A DNA stretch of 64,000 bases from Nocardiopsis kunsanensis DSM 44524 (GTDB lineage: Bacteria > Actinomycetota > Actinomycetes > Streptosporangiales > Streptosporangiaceae), in NCBI RefSeq assembly GCF_000340965.1, contig NZ_ANAY01000021.1:1-64000 (forward strand). Direction: 5' to 3'. How positions within the stretch are numbered: the first letter of the stretch is position 1; each line of letters begins with the position of its first letter. The notes below the pieces were generated by a model that was given only the letters and a program-made list of their open reading frames with translations, was not told the origin of the DNA and searched no databases. Both the position numbers and the translations under genes were made by a program. This document shows, one piece after another, positions 35,895 through 45,358 of this stretch.

Positions 35895-37655
35895 TTAGTC
35901 CTCGTGCTCCCAGTCCGGCGCCATGTCGCGCGCGTACTGGATCTCGTCGTTGCTGACGCCGGGGCCGACCATGGGCCAGACCATGGCGTCGTGGTTGACG
36001 GTGAAGTCGACGACCACGGGCACGTCGTTGATGGACATGGCCTTCTCGATCGTGGCGTCGATCTCCTCGGGGGTCTCGCAGCGCAGGCCGACACAGCCGT
36101 AGGCCTCGGCCAGGCGCACGAAATCGGGGATGCGGACCTTCGCGTCCAGGGGCGAGGTCTGCAGGTCCGTGTTGGAGTAGCGGCCCTCGTAGAACAGGGT
36201 CTGCCACTGCCGGACCATGCCGAGGTTGCCGTTGTTGACCACGGCGACCTTGAGCGGGATGCCCTCGACCGCGGCGGTGGCCAGTTCCTGGTTGGTCATC
36301 TGGAAGCAGCCGTCGCCGTCGACCGCCCACACGACACGCTCGGGGTCGGCGAGCTTGGCTCCGAGCGCCGCGGGCACGGAGAAGCCCATGGTGCCCAGTC
36401 CCCCGGAGTTGACGAAGGAACCGGGGCGCTGGTGGCCGATGAACTGGGCCGCCCACATCTGGTGCTGGCCCACACCCGCCACGTAGGTGGCCTCGGGGCC
36501 GACGAGGCGGCCCAGGCGCTCGATGACGTGCTGCGGCGAGAGGGTCCCGTCGTCGGTGCGGTCGTAGTCCTTGGGGTAGGTCTCGCGCAGGTACCCGAGC
36601 TGGTTCCACCAGGCGGTGTAGTCCCCCTCTCGGCCCTTGTCCTGGTCGGCGCGCACCGCCACGACGAGGTCGGCGAGGACCTCGCGGCAGTCACCGACGA
36701 TGGGCACGTCCGCGTGGCGGTTCTTGGAGATCTCGGCCGGGTCGATGTCGGCGTGGACGATGCGGGCGTCGGGCGCGAAGCTGTCGAGGCGCCCCGTGAC
36801 ACGGTCGTCGAAGCGTGCGCCGAGGGCGACGATGAGGTCCGCCTTCTGCAGGGCACCGACGGCGGAGACGTCGCCGTGCATGCCGGGCATGCCCACGTGC
36901 TGGGGGTGCTCGTCGGGGAACACGCCCCGCGCCATGAGGGTGGTGACCACGGGCACGCCGGTGAGCTCGGCCAGGACGCGCAGCTCGGCGGAGGCGCCGG
37001 CGCGCAGGACCCCGCCGCCCGCGTAGAGGACGGGACGCTCGGCCTCGGCGATCATCCGGGCGGCCTCGCGCACCTGCTTGCCGTGGGGCTTGTTCACGGG
37101 GCGGTAGCCGGGCAGTTCCAGGCGCTCGGGCCAGCTGAACTCGGTGGTGGCCTGGAGGGCGTCCTTGGAGATGTCGACCAGCACGGGTCCGGGACGGCCG
37201 CTGGAGGCGATGTGGAAGGCTTCCGCGATGGTGCGCGGGATGTCCTCGGCCTTCCTCACCAGGAAGTTGTGTTTGGTGATCGGCATGGTGATGCCGCAGA
37301 TGTCGGCTTCCTGGAACGCGTCGGTGCCGATGGCGGGCGAGGCGACCTGACCGGTGATCGCGACCATGGGGACGGAGTCCATGTGGGCGTCGGCCAGGGG
37401 TGTGACGAGGTTGGTGGCCCCGGGGCCGCTGGTGGCCATGCACACGCCGGGTTTCCCGGTGGCGTAGGCGTACCCTTCGGCCGCGTGCCCTGCCCCCTGC
37501 TCGTGGCGCATCAGGACGTGGCGCACCGCGGAGGAGTCGTAGAGGGGGTCGTACGCGGGGAGGATGGCGCCACCGGGAATCCCGAAGACAGTGTCAACGC
37601 CGACGTGCTCCAGCGACCTGATCAGCGATTGTGCGCCGGTCATCTGCTCGGTCAT
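35895..37655 (-). CDS. ilvB: acetolactate synthase large (catalytic) subunit
   Basis: A 586-residue TPP- and FAD-dependent enzyme that makes acetolactate and acetohydroxybutyrate. The catalytic Glu lies in [14 protein letters not shown] (about residues 55-68). TPP binding is at [20 protein letters not shown] (about 452-471), completing GDG-x-NN with [17 protein letters not shown]. The start at 37655 ([20 protein letters not shown]) has GAAGGAT upstream; an in-frame start 22 codons earlier falls in the leader hairpin region. It is the first gene of ilvBNC, preceded by an attenuator and a candidate operator. Confidence 0.97.
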   Translation of the reverse strand: MTEQMTGAQSLIRSLEHVGVDTVFGIPGGAILPAYDPLYDSSAVRHVLMRHEQGAGHAAEGYAYATGKPGVCMATSGPGATNLVTPLADAHMDSVPMVAITGQVASPAIGTDAFQEADICGITMPITKHNFLVRKAEDIPRTIAEAFHIASSGRPGPVLVDISKDALQATTEFSWPERLELPGYRPVNKPHGKQVREAARMIAEAERPVLYAGGGVLRAGASAELRVLAELTGVPVVTTLMARGVFPDEHPQHVGMPGMHGDVSAVGALQKADLIVALGARFDDRVTGRLDSFAPDARIVHADIDPAEISKNRHADVPIVGDCREVLADLVVAVRADQDKGREGDYTAWWNQLGYLRETYPKDYDRTDDGTLSPQHVIERLGRLVGPEATYVAGVGQHQMWAAQFIGHQRPGSFVNSGGLGTMGFSVPAALGAKLADPERVVWAVDGDGCFQMTNQELATAAVEGIPLKVAVVNNGNLGMVRQWQTLFYEGRYSNTDLQTSPLDAKVRIPDFVRLAEAYGCVGLRCETPEEIDATIEKAMSINDVPVVVDFTVNHDAMVWPMVGPGVSNDEIQYARDMAPDWEHED

Positions 37656-37735
37656 CTCAAGATCCTTCAGCGAGGGTTCAGAGCGCTCGGAAGCTCTGGA
37701 CCGTGGTGGATTTCGACTCACGTCCTTGCGGCAAT

Positions 37736-37770
37736 AAAAAAACCCCCACCGCGATGCGGTTGAGGGGTGG
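37736..37770 (-). terminator. ilvB attenuator terminator
   Basis: On the minus strand CCACCCCTCAACCGC pairs, with small irregularities, with GCGGTGGGGG and is followed by seven T. Upstream, GGCGCGCAGC and GCTGCGCGCC (37769-37804) form the alternative hairpin overlapping the leader peptide's end. Confidence 0.85.
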
Positions 37771-37787
37771 CGCGCAGCAGAAAGGAC

Positions 37788-37841
37788 TCAGTGGGCTGCG
37801 CGCCGACCAAGTACGAGAATCAGGGAGTTGTTGCTCTGCAT
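37788..37841 (-). CDS. ilvB leader peptide (attenuator)
   Basis: 17 residues, MQSNNSLILVLGRRAAH. The run Leu-Ile-Leu-Val-Leu directly senses all three branched-chain aminoacyl-tRNAs. The ATG lies about seven bases after the -10 box, so the transcript is probably leaderless, explaining the absence of a ribosome site. Stalling in the run should disrupt the GC-rich hairpin at its end and prevent termination. It has the same plan as the cimA leader, including the Arg-Arg-Ala near the end. Confidence 0.85.
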   Translation of the reverse strand: MQSNNSLILVLGRRAAH

Positions 37842-37848
37842 GTTGACA

Positions 37849-37878
37849 ACACTGGCCGAACGTGGGGTCGCACGTCAA
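37849..37878 (-). promoter_or_regulatory. ilvB promoter
   Basis: TTGACG (37873-37878) and CAGTGT (37849-37854) on the minus strand, 18 bp apart, giving a start at about 37842. Confidence 0.6.
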
Positions 37879-37892
37879 CACGAACGCAACTT

Positions 37893-37911
37893 TGTCTCAC
37901 CATGTGAAACA
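37893..37911. promoter_or_regulatory. candidate NdgR operator upstream of ilvB
   Basis: TGTCTCACCATGTGAAACA is an imperfect 19-bp palindrome centred about 60 bp upstream of the predicted start, where an activator could touch RNA polymerase. Its core is shared with the cimA and leuC/ndgR sites. Confidence 0.5.
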
Positions 37912-37977
37912 GCAATGCCACCATCCGGCCACCTCTGTCACGACAAAACCCCTGCTCATGGGGCATTAGTAACAAAA

Positions 37978-38015
37978 GACCCGGGCGTGTGTTCTGCGTT
38001 ACACACACCCGGGTC
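37978..38015 (-). terminator. terminator of the nuclease-like pseudogene
   Basis: 15-base arms GACCCGGGCGTGTGT / ACACACACCCGGGTC (one G-U pair) with an 8-base loop; TTTTGTT follows on the minus strand. It isolates the ilvB control region from upstream reading. Confidence 0.8.
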
Positions 38016-38040
38016 CACGATGCGGGACGCCTCTCGGCAG

Positions 38041-38714
38041 TCAGTCGAACAGGGCGCCGGACTTCTCCACGGTCGCCGCACGGCGCAGCCGACCGGACAG
38101 GATCTCGGGGTCCGGCTCCTCGGCGACGCGCTCGCGTACACGATCCGGCACCGAGAGGCCGCGCGCCTCCAGGACCGCGACCACCGACTCGGCTATGGCC
38201 TTGGCTCGGCCCTTGGCCTCACCCTCATCGCCAGAACGGTCAGCAACGGATGCCGGTCGGCCTCGGCCGTATCAGTGACCGGCCGGAGCGACCCCATGGA
38301 GAAGACCACCGGTCGTACCTCCCCGCACCCCAGGTCGGTCGTCGTGGCGAACCTGTGGGCCAGGGCCGTGGTCGGTGTGAGGACCAGAAGCACCACGGGA
38401 CACCGGTGGCGGTGCCGCACATGGGCCGCGTACGCGGGCCAGGAGTAGTGCTTGCGGCTGCCCCAGCCCCGCTGGGACTCGGTGATGACGGCCATGACCT
38501 TGACCGGATCGGTGCCCTCATGCTCGTAGGGCGGACGTTCACACACCACCACCGAGTCACTGAGCAGCTCCGACGGCGCGGTGTGCGTGGCCTCCACGGC
38601 CCCGTCCCTCACGTGTGTGAACTCGGGCAGCGGCATCCCGCTGACTTCACGGAAGAGCTCGACCGCGAATGCGGGGTCGTTGCGGATCAGATCGACGGGA
38701 AGCTCGTGTGAGAC
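38041..38714 (-). pseudogene. broken Rpn/PD-(D/E)XK-like hypothetical gene
   Basis: One frame reads HELPVDLIRNDPAFAVELF, then VKVMAVITESQRGWGSRKHY and HRCPVVLLVLTPTTALAHRF, ending near PLLTVLAMR. This is the N-terminal nuclease-like half of a family common in streptomycetes. Homology resumes in another frame at about 38230 with EGEAKGRAKAIAESVVAVLE ARGLSVP and ends RRAATVEKSGALFD, the family's C-terminal tail. The middle (roughly 80-100 residues) is missing and no start codon lies between the upstream stop and the first conserved residue. So it has both a deletion/frameshift and a lost start. Family naming is from memory of its members and only moderately sure. Confidence 0.7.
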
Positions 38715-38811
38715 TGAGGGCCTGTCCGGGCACTAGCGAGATACCCATCATCGCCGCAGGTCAATGGTGGTTCACCAGGAAAAGTCACCTCGCCGCCGAC
38801 ACAGTCGACGG

Positions 38812-41586
38812 TCAGAGGTCGACGCCGACCTCACCACCGACGAGGGCCTCGACACCGCTCGCCGCCATGGGGCGCGCCACCAGGAACCCCTGGCCGTGGT
38901 CGCAACCCATCGCCCGCAACTGCTCCAGCTGCTCGGGACGCTCGATGCCCTCGGCCACCACCTGCACGCCCAGGTCCCGCCCGAGCTGGATGATCGTGTG
39001 CGTGAGCAGTGTGACGGTGTCGTCGCGGCCCAGGTCGGCGATGAAGGACGGGTCGATCTTGATCGCGTCCACACTCAGCTCGCGCAGGTGCGCCAGAGAC
39101 GCGTACCCCATCCCGTAGTCGTCGATGGCGAGCTGCACCCCCAGGGCCCGCAGCTCGCTCAGCCGCGCCACGGCCTCCTCCCCGTTGTCGAGCAGGAGCT
39201 CCTCGTCGACCTCCAGGGTCAGGACCTCCGCGGGCAGCCCCGTGTCGGCCAGCACACCCTCCACGGTCGAGACGAAACGCTCGGAGAGCACCTGCTTGGC
39301 CGACAGGTTCACCGACAACCCGATGTCCCAGTCCGAGACCCGCCACACGGCGACCTTCTGGCAGGCCTCACGCAGGATCCACTCCCCCAACGGGACGATG
39401 AGCCCGGATTCCTCGGCTGCCCCGAGGAAGTCCTCCGGCGGCACCGTGCGCCCCTCGTGGCCCCAGCGCACCAGAGCCTCCACGGTGGTCACCTGCGAGC
39501 TGCCCAGGTCCACGATCGGCTGGTACTCCAGGTAGAAGTCACCGGCGTCCAGGGCCTCGCGCAGATGTATCTGCAGTTCCAGCCGGGAGATGACCTTCTC
39601 GTGCATGTGGGCGGCGTAGACCTCGACCGTGCCGGCGCCGCGTTCCTTGGCCCGGGTCATGGCCACGTCGGCATTGCGCAGCAGTTCCCCGCTGTCCATT
39701 CCGGTCTCGGCGAAGGCCACACCCAGGCTGGCGGTGAGCATGATGTCGCGGTCGGCGACCTGGAAGGGTTCGGAGGCGATCACCCGGCCCAGACGCTCGG
39801 CCAGGTCCACCACACGCTGGGCCTTGCCGGTGCTCTCCACCAGGACGGCGAACTCGTCCCCGCCCCACCGGGTCAGGGTGGAGGAGGAGTCCAGTTCCCC
39901 GCGCAACCGCCGCGCGGCCTGCCCCAGCAGGTGGTCGCCCCGTACGTGGCCCGCGGAGTCGTTGACGGCGGTGAACCCGTCCAGGTCGAGGAAGACCACC
40001 GCGACCCCGTCGACGGGCTCCTCGCTGATGGCCCGGTGTGCCAGGACGTCGCTCGCCCGCTCCTCCAGGTAGGCCCGGTTGGGCAGCCCGGTCACCCCGT
40101 CGTGGAAGGTCAGGTGGCGCACCTCGTTCTGCAGGGCCACCTGGGCGGAGATGTCGCGGGTGGTGACCAGCAGGCGGTCCGGTTCCCCGGGCTGCTCGTA
40201 CAGGGACACCGTCGACTCGGTGTGGCGCCAGGTGCCGTCGGCGGCGGCCACCCGCAACCGCAGGTGCATCCCTTGGGAGGTGCGTTCGGTGAACAGACCG
40301 CTGACGGAATCGGTGCGTTCCAGGTCCTCCGGGTGGATGAGCGCCGTGATGGGGGCGGCGAGCACGTCGTCGAGGCGGTAACCGAAGGCCTCCACCGTCC
40401 CCGGACTCACGTAGTGGACGCTGGCGTCCTGGTTGAGCACCAGGATGACGTCACCGCTGTTGCGTGCCAGCTCGTTGAAGTGGCCCTCGCGGTTGCGCAC
40501 CATGCGCGACAGGGTCGCGTTCTCCTCCAGCATGCCCAACACGCGGACCAGCAGCACGAGCACGGCCGTGCCCGCCGCCAGCGGCAGGACGGGGGCGATG
40601 GCGCCCATACGCAGGGCAGCCACGGTCAGCACCACCGTGGCCGCCGCCAGCGCGCCCACGGCCGCCAGCTCGGGCGCGAACCGGTACAGGCCGCGTCCGG
40701 TGATGCGCCGGGGGTCGGTGCCGGTGCGGTGCTGCACCATCCAGGGCAGGGCCGCCAACAGGGCCAGGCCCAGGAACCGGATCGGGTGTTCCACACCACC
40801 GGCCACGGGCGGACCGGTCAGGCGGGTGATGGCTGCGAGCATGTCCGCGGCGGCGATGGTGATCAGCGCACCGATCACCAGGAGCACGGCCCTGCGGGTG
40901 CTGTGCGGCGACATGAACACCAGCGGCACCAGCAGGCACAGGACCACGATGTCGGCGACCGGATAGACCAGCGCGAACCCGAGCAGCCCAGCGCCCTCCC
41001 CCAACTCCTCGTAGAGCGGGGAGAAGATCAGCAGCCACACGATCGCGAACACCGCCGCCGCACACACGTAGCTGTCGGTGATGTGGCGTGTGGCGGTGCG
41101 CACGCCCCCGGGCCAGGGCGCGAACCGGGTGAAGCCCACCACGAACAGCGGGAGCGCCGCCAGGGAGAACAGGTCGCCCAGGGTCAGGGACAGCATCGAG
41201 GTGGTGGTGAACAGGCCGGTGCTGGCGTGGGCGAACCCGCCCGCGCACCAGGCCAGGGCGGCAAGGCCCAGGAAACGCAGGGCCATGGGGCTGTCGGCCC
41301 CGTCGGCATGGCTCTCGTGGTCGGACCCGGTGGCCGCCCAGCGGCGCGAGGCCACCAGAAGCGACAGACCCGCGAACCCCGCCGTCACGGACGTGGGCCA
41401 CTCGGCCATCTCCACGGCCAGTGTGTACTCGCCCAAAGGGACGAACGTGGTGGCGGCATAGACGCCGAAGAACACGAGGACACCGGCCAGCCACCCAAGA
41501 CACGTCGTGGTACCCGCCTTCGGGGTCGCCTTCGGTGCGGCCGGGGGCTCCACGGCTCGGGGCCGCCGGTTCGCCTCCTCGGTCAT
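38812..41586 (-). CDS. membrane PAS-GGDEF-EAL cyclic-di-GMP enzyme
   Basis: 924 residues. About ten hydrophobic segments in residues 25-330 form a membrane sensor. A PAS domain follows (HFNELARNSGDVILVLNQDA to DISAQVALQNEV, about 355-480). The GGDEF domain is intact (LPNRAYLEERASD; TRWGGDEFAVLVES), without an obvious RxxD inhibitory site. The EAL domain (FYLEYQPIVDLGSSQVTTVE, ALVRW, then LSVNLSAKQVL, IDDYGMGYASLAHL, AEGIERPEQL) keeps the main metal-binding motifs, so it may both make and break c-di-GMP. In actinomycetes this nucleotide controls development. The start at 41586 was chosen because the frame upstream is only low-complexity sequence. Confidence 0.92.
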   Translation of the reverse strand: MTEEANRRPRAVEPPAAPKATPKAGTTTCLGWLAGVLVFFGVYAATTFVPLGEYTLAVEMAEWPTSVTAGFAGLSLLVASRRWAATGSDHESHADGADSPMALRFLGLAALAWCAGGFAHASTGLFTTTSMLSLTLGDLFSLAALPLFVVGFTRFAPWPGGVRTATRHITDSYVCAAAVFAIVWLLIFSPLYEELGEGAGLLGFALVYPVADIVVLCLLVPLVFMSPHSTRRAVLLVIGALITIAAADMLAAITRLTGPPVAGGVEHPIRFLGLALLAALPWMVQHRTGTDPRRITGRGLYRFAPELAAVGALAAATVVLTVAALRMGAIAPVLPLAAGTAVLVLLVRVLGMLEENATLSRMVRNREGHFNELARNSGDVILVLNQDASVHYVSPGTVEAFGYRLDDVLAAPITALIHPEDLERTDSVSGLFTERTSQGMHLRLRVAAADGTWRHTESTVSLYEQPGEPDRLLVTTRDISAQVALQNEVRHLTFHDGVTGLPNRAYLEERASDVLAHRAISEEPVDGVAVVFLDLDGFTAVNDSAGHVRGDHLLGQAARRLRGELDSSSTLTRWGGDEFAVLVESTGKAQRVVDLAERLGRVIASEPFQVADRDIMLTASLGVAFAETGMDSGELLRNADVAMTRAKERGAGTVEVYAAHMHEKVISRLELQIHLREALDAGDFYLEYQPIVDLGSSQVTTVEALVRWGHEGRTVPPEDFLGAAEESGLIVPLGEWILREACQKVAVWRVSDWDIGLSVNLSAKQVLSERFVSTVEGVLADTGLPAEVLTLEVDEELLLDNGEEAVARLSELRALGVQLAIDDYGMGYASLAHLRELSVDAIKIDPSFIADLGRDDTVTLLTHTIIQLGRDLGVQVVAEGIERPEQLEQLRAMGCDHGQGFLVARPMAASGVEALVGGEVGVDL

Positions 41587-42026
41587 GGAGTACACACCCT
41601 CGCTCTTGTCGGCCGGGCACCGTCCTCGGCGCCCGGCGGCGCGTCCGGCTCGCGCGGACCACGCGGGACTGGATCGGTCCCGTCCACCACGCCGGACGTG
41701 CCCTCTTGCACGCCCGGGCCCGATGGCTCCACAGCCCCCTGTGCGTCGCAACCCTACGCAATCGAGGTCACACACGGATTGAGGGACGGATGAGAGTCGG
41801 GCTCCCCCTCCGCACACACGGAAGGGCACCTCGGCCCGGGCCGGCCGGGACGGGGTGCGTCCGCGCAGCACTGCACGGCAGAGCGTTCCACCTGGGCTCG
41901 GGCGCTTGAGCCGCGCTCGGGAGCGGGGACCGGGACACGGCACAGTAGCACCTGTGGGACGCAGACACCGGCGGAGACCGGACGGCCTTCTCCGGCGTTC
42001 GGTGGGCACACAACGTGACCACCGTC
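41587..42026. other. intergenic region upstream of the PAS-GGDEF-EAL gene, no gene seen
   Basis: About 440 bp before the gatB terminator. It should carry the promoter of the leftward gene. I see no frame with convincing composition and no clear RNA structure. Confidence 0.4.
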
Positions 42027-42055
42027 GTCCGGGCCGGGCAGGGCCCGGCCCGGAC
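42027..42055 (-). terminator. gatB terminator
   Basis: 13-bp perfect arms GTCCGGGCCGGGC and complement with a 3-base loop, 8 bp past the gatB stop. Confidence 0.8.
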
Positions 42056-42063
42056 ACGAGGGA

Positions 42064-43611
42064 TCAGGAGACGCCGATCTTCTCCAGGATGAGTTCACGG
42101 GCCCGGCCGGCGTCGGCCTGGCCGCGCGTGGCCTTCATGACCGCGCCGACGAGAGCACCCGCCGCGGCCACCTTGCCGCCGCGGATCTTCTCGACGACAT
42201 CGGGGTTTCCGGCGATGGCCTCGTCCACGGCGGCGCCCAGGGCGCCGTCGTCGCTGACGACCTCGAGGCCGCGCACCTCGACGACCGCGTCGGGCTCGCC
42301 CTCACCGGCCAGTACGCCCTCCACGACCTGGCGGGCGAGCTTGTTGGTGAGCTTGCCCTCGGCAACCAGCGCGATGATGCGGGCGACCTGGCCCGGGGTG
42401 ATGTCGAGGGAGGAGAGCTCGACCTCCTGCTCGGTGGCGCGGCGGGAGAGCTCGTTCAGCCACAGCTTGCGTGCCTCGTTCGACGGCGCGCCCTCGGCGA
42501 CGGTGGCTTCGACCAGATCGATGGCGTCGGCGTTGACCAGGTCGCGCAGCTCGGTGTCGGTGAGATCCCACTCGGCCTTGACACGGGCGCGCTTGGCAGC
42601 CGGGAGCTCGGGCAGGGTCGTGCGCAGTTCCTCGACCCACTCGGCGGAGGGGGCGACCGGCACCAGGTCGGGGTCCGGGAAGTACCGGTAGTCCTGGGCC
42701 TCCTCCTTGCTTCGGCCGGAGGTGGAACGGCCCAGGTTCTCCTGGAAGTGGCGGGTCTCCTGGACCACACGCTCGCCGGCGCCGAGCACGCCGGCCTGGC
42801 GCTCGATCTCCGAACGCACGGCACGGTCGACCGAACGCAGGGAGTTGACGTTCTTGGTCTCGCTCCGGGTCCCCCACTCGTCAGCGCCGCGCTCGTTGAT
42901 GGAGACGTTGACGTCGCAGCGCATGGAGCCCTCCTCCATGCGCACGTCGGAGATGCCCAGGGAGCGGGTGAGGTCGCGCAGCTCGGCGGCGTAGGCGCGG
43001 GCCACCAGCGGGGCGAGCTCACCGGTGCCGGTGATGGGCTTGGTGACGATCTCCAGCAGCGGGATGCCGGCACGGTTGTAGTCCACGTTGGAGTGGCTGG
43101 CGCCGTGGATCCGTCCGGTGGAGCCGCCCACGTGGGCGGACTTTCCGGTGTCCTCCTCCATGTGGACACGCTCGATCTCCACGCGGAACTCGCGCGGACC
43201 CTCGGGGGTGTCGACGGTGACGTCGAGGTGGCCGTCCACGCAGATCGGCTCGTCGTACTGGGAGATCTGGTAGTTCTTCGGCATGTCCGGATAGAAGTAG
43301 TTCTTCCGGGCGAACCGTCCCCACGGTGTGACGGAGCAGTTCAACGCGAGTCCGAGACGGATCGCACCCTCGACGGCCTTCTCGTTGACGACCGGCAGCG
43401 AACCGGGGAAGGCCAGGCAGACCGGGCACACCTGTGTGTTGGGCTCGGCTCCGAACGTCGTGGAGCACGAGCAGAACATCTTCGAGGCGGTACCCAGCTC
43501 GATGTGGGTCTCCAGCCCGAGCACCGGCTCGTACGTTTCCAGAGCCTGCTCGAAGGCCACCGGCGTGGGGCCGTCGTTGGTGGCAGGGCCAGGAGTTACC
43601 GCGTGGGCCAT
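42064..43611 (-). CDS. gatB: Asp-tRNA(Asn)/Glu-tRNA(Gln) amidotransferase subunit B
   Basis: 515 residues. [20 protein letters not shown] (residues 34-53) opens the kinase-like cradle. [20 protein letters not shown] (about 104-123) and [11 protein letters not shown] are signature blocks. [20 protein letters not shown] (about 250-269) and [12 protein letters not shown] mark the catalytic core, and a helical plus YqeY-type tail (about 380-515) binds tRNA. It phosphorylates Glu-tRNA(Gln), which GatA then amidates. It lies alone, about 3 kb from gatCA. Confidence 0.97.
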   Translation of the reverse strand: MAHAVTPGPATNDGPTPVAFEQALETYEPVLGLETHIELGTASKMFCSCSTTFGAEPNTQVCPVCLAFPGSLPVVNEKAVEGAIRLGLALNCSVTPWGRFARKNYFYPDMPKNYQISQYDEPICVDGHLDVTVDTPEGPREFRVEIERVHMEEDTGKSAHVGGSTGRIHGASHSNVDYNRAGIPLLEIVTKPITGTGELAPLVARAYAAELRDLTRSLGISDVRMEEGSMRCDVNVSINERGADEWGTRSETKNVNSLRSVDRAVRSEIERQAGVLGAGERVVQETRHFQENLGRSTSGRSKEEAQDYRYFPDPDLVPVAPSAEWVEELRTTLPELPAAKRARVKAEWDLTDTELRDLVNADAIDLVEATVAEGAPSNEARKLWLNELSRRATEQEVELSSLDITPGQVARIIALVAEGKLTNKLARQVVEGVLAGEGEPDAVVEVRGLEVVSDDGALGAAVDEAIAGNPDVVEKIRGGKVAAAGALVGAVMKATRGQADAGRARELILEKIGVS

Positions 43612-43854
43612 CGCCGCAAACCCGTTTCCGTAGAGGACATACCTTCCTGCTCAGCCTACCGAGGTCCGAGGGGTGACCGTCCCGGGACCGGGGACCATGT
43701 CATCGACGGATGTCACGGCGAGCACACGATTGGGCTTCCGTAGGGCAGTTCGGCGCGTAGGGGCAGGGCGTGGGCGTTACTGTTGACGCCCGAGAAACGG
43801 TTTCGCCGGTCGGCCAACGGTGGCCCGGCCGCCTTGCGCACGGGAGCTGCCGAT

Positions 43855-45009
43855 ATGACGGGCATCCTGCGTCGGTGCGCCGCTCTGCTCTCCACGGCCG
43901 CTCTTGGGGCCGCCATGACGAGCGCGCCCGCCGCCTCCGAGGACTTCTCACGAGTGAACGGCACGCCCGTACACGGTGTGCCGGCCGTGCTCGCCTCCGG
44001 GGAGGAGGAACCCACCGCCCTGTACGGGCTGCGGGTGGGAGAGCACGGCTCCGTGCACGCGTACGCGGCCTCCACCGACCACGAGGTCCAGGCCAACTCC
44101 GCCTATGTCGAGTCCGGGTGGAGCGGCGTCGAAGGGTGGTCGGGGACCGACGAGGAGACCGATCCTTCCCACCGCGCGAACTGGGTCGTCTCGAACTCCT
44201 ACCCGAACGTGCCCCTGCCCGAGCTGGCTCAGGAGGTCGGCCACCCGGACCTGGACGAGGCCCAGGCGGTCGCCGCCACCCAGACGGCCCTGTGGCGGGT
44301 GCTCGACGGGGTGGAGCTCTCCCCCGAGGCCAACGACCCCGCCGTGATCGACCTGCACGACCACCTGGTCGAACACAGCGCCGGCTCCGAGACGGGCGAG
44401 CCCGCGAGTTCGGTGGAGGTCGATCCGCCCCACCTGGAGCTGGCCTCCCCCGAGGAGCCCCTCGGCCCCCTGGAGCTGAGCAGCACCGGGGACGGCCCTC
44501 TGGCGCTGTCGCTGCGCGGGGCTCCGGAGTCCTGGCTGGTCGACGCCGGCGGGCGGCAGCTCGGTCCGGTCCACGACGGCGACGAGGTCTATCTGGACGT
44601 GGCCCCCGACGTCTCCTCAGGTGTGGCCACCCTGCACGTGCGCGGCGACGGGGTGCCCCTGCCCGAGGGGCAGCTGTTCACCGGACGCGACGGGGTCAGC
44701 ACCGCCCCGCTCGTCACCGCCGAGCCGGGTACCGCCACCAGCACCGCCACCGCGACGCTCACCTGGTACCCGCACGAGGACACCCCTTCGGGTGACGAGG
44801 AGGAGGAGCCGGAACCGCCGGCCGACGAGACGCCCGAGCCGGACACCGGCGGAGAGGCCAGGGAACCGGAGACCGAAACCGAGGAGACCGCGTCCGGAAA
44901 CCATCTGGCGACCACGGGGACGTGGTTGAGCGGTCTGCTCGTCATCGCGGGGGCCCTTCTCGTATCAGGCCTGCTCATTTTGGTCCTGGGACGTAAACGT
45001 CGAGGCTGA
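43855..45009 (+). CDS. cell-wall thioester-domain-like protein lacking the thioester Cys, LAXTG sorting
   Basis: 384 residues: signal peptide (ILRRCAALLSTAALGAAMTS), then a TQXA-like domain. The glutamine motif AVAATQTALWRVLDG is present, but the cysteine position reads SVHAYAASTDHE where the neighbouring paralogue has TVTAYCIDFETN. The internal Cys-Gln thioester therefore cannot form. A beta-rich region follows, then an acidic/proline-rich spacer and a sorting signal LATTG, a membrane helix and RKRRG. LAXTG is the preference of class E sortases. The protein is probably displayed on the cell wall, perhaps as a stalk or decoy rather than a covalent adhesin. The ATG at 43855 has GGGAG upstream. 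Confidence 0.8.
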   Translation: MTGILRRCAALLSTAALGAAMTSAPAASEDFSRVNGTPVHGVPAVLASGEEEPTALYGLRVGEHGSVHAYAASTDHEVQANSAYVESGWSGVEGWSGTDEETDPSHRANWVVSNSYPNVPLPELAQEVGHPDLDEAQAVAATQTALWRVLDGVELSPEANDPAVIDLHDHLVEHSAGSETGEPASSVEVDPPHLELASPEEPLGPLELSSTGDGPLALSLRGAPESWLVDAGGRQLGPVHDGDEVYLDVAPDVSSGVATLHVRGDGVPLPEGQLFTGRDGVSTAPLVTAEPGTATSTATATLTWYPHEDTPSGDEEEEPEPPADETPEPDTGGEAREPETETEETASGNHLATTGTWLSGLLVIAGALLVSGLLILVLGRKRRG

Positions 45010-45116
45010 CTCCGCGTCGTCGAAAAATCCGGACCCCTCTCTGTCCTCTGAAATGCGGACTTGTCCCCTACGCGCTTACTTCGCGTCCGCAATCCATCAC
45101 ATTTTGGGGAATCCGG

Positions 45117-45145
45117 TTGGAAGCAGGCGCGGTGATGGCTAGTAT
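45117..45145 (+). promoter_or_regulatory. promoter of the second surface-protein gene
   Basis: TTGGAA (45117-45122) and TAGTAT (45140-45145) with exactly 17 bp between. The predicted 5' leader is about 205 bases. Confidence 0.55.
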
Positions 45146-45358
45146 CGGGCAAGCGGTTCAAGCCCTACACCGACGAACGCACCCCGCTCATGCGTTGGCG
45201 CGCCCCACCTCCGAATCACCTCCGTGCCCCGGGCGCATGCCCAAGACGGCTCCGCACCCGTGGAACCGCCGTCGGTGCCCACCGCTCCACCGCTCGACGA
45301 CACCCCGTCCGCGAGCGGCCTCCATCCGGTCATCCCTACGACACCGGGAAGCAACAAC

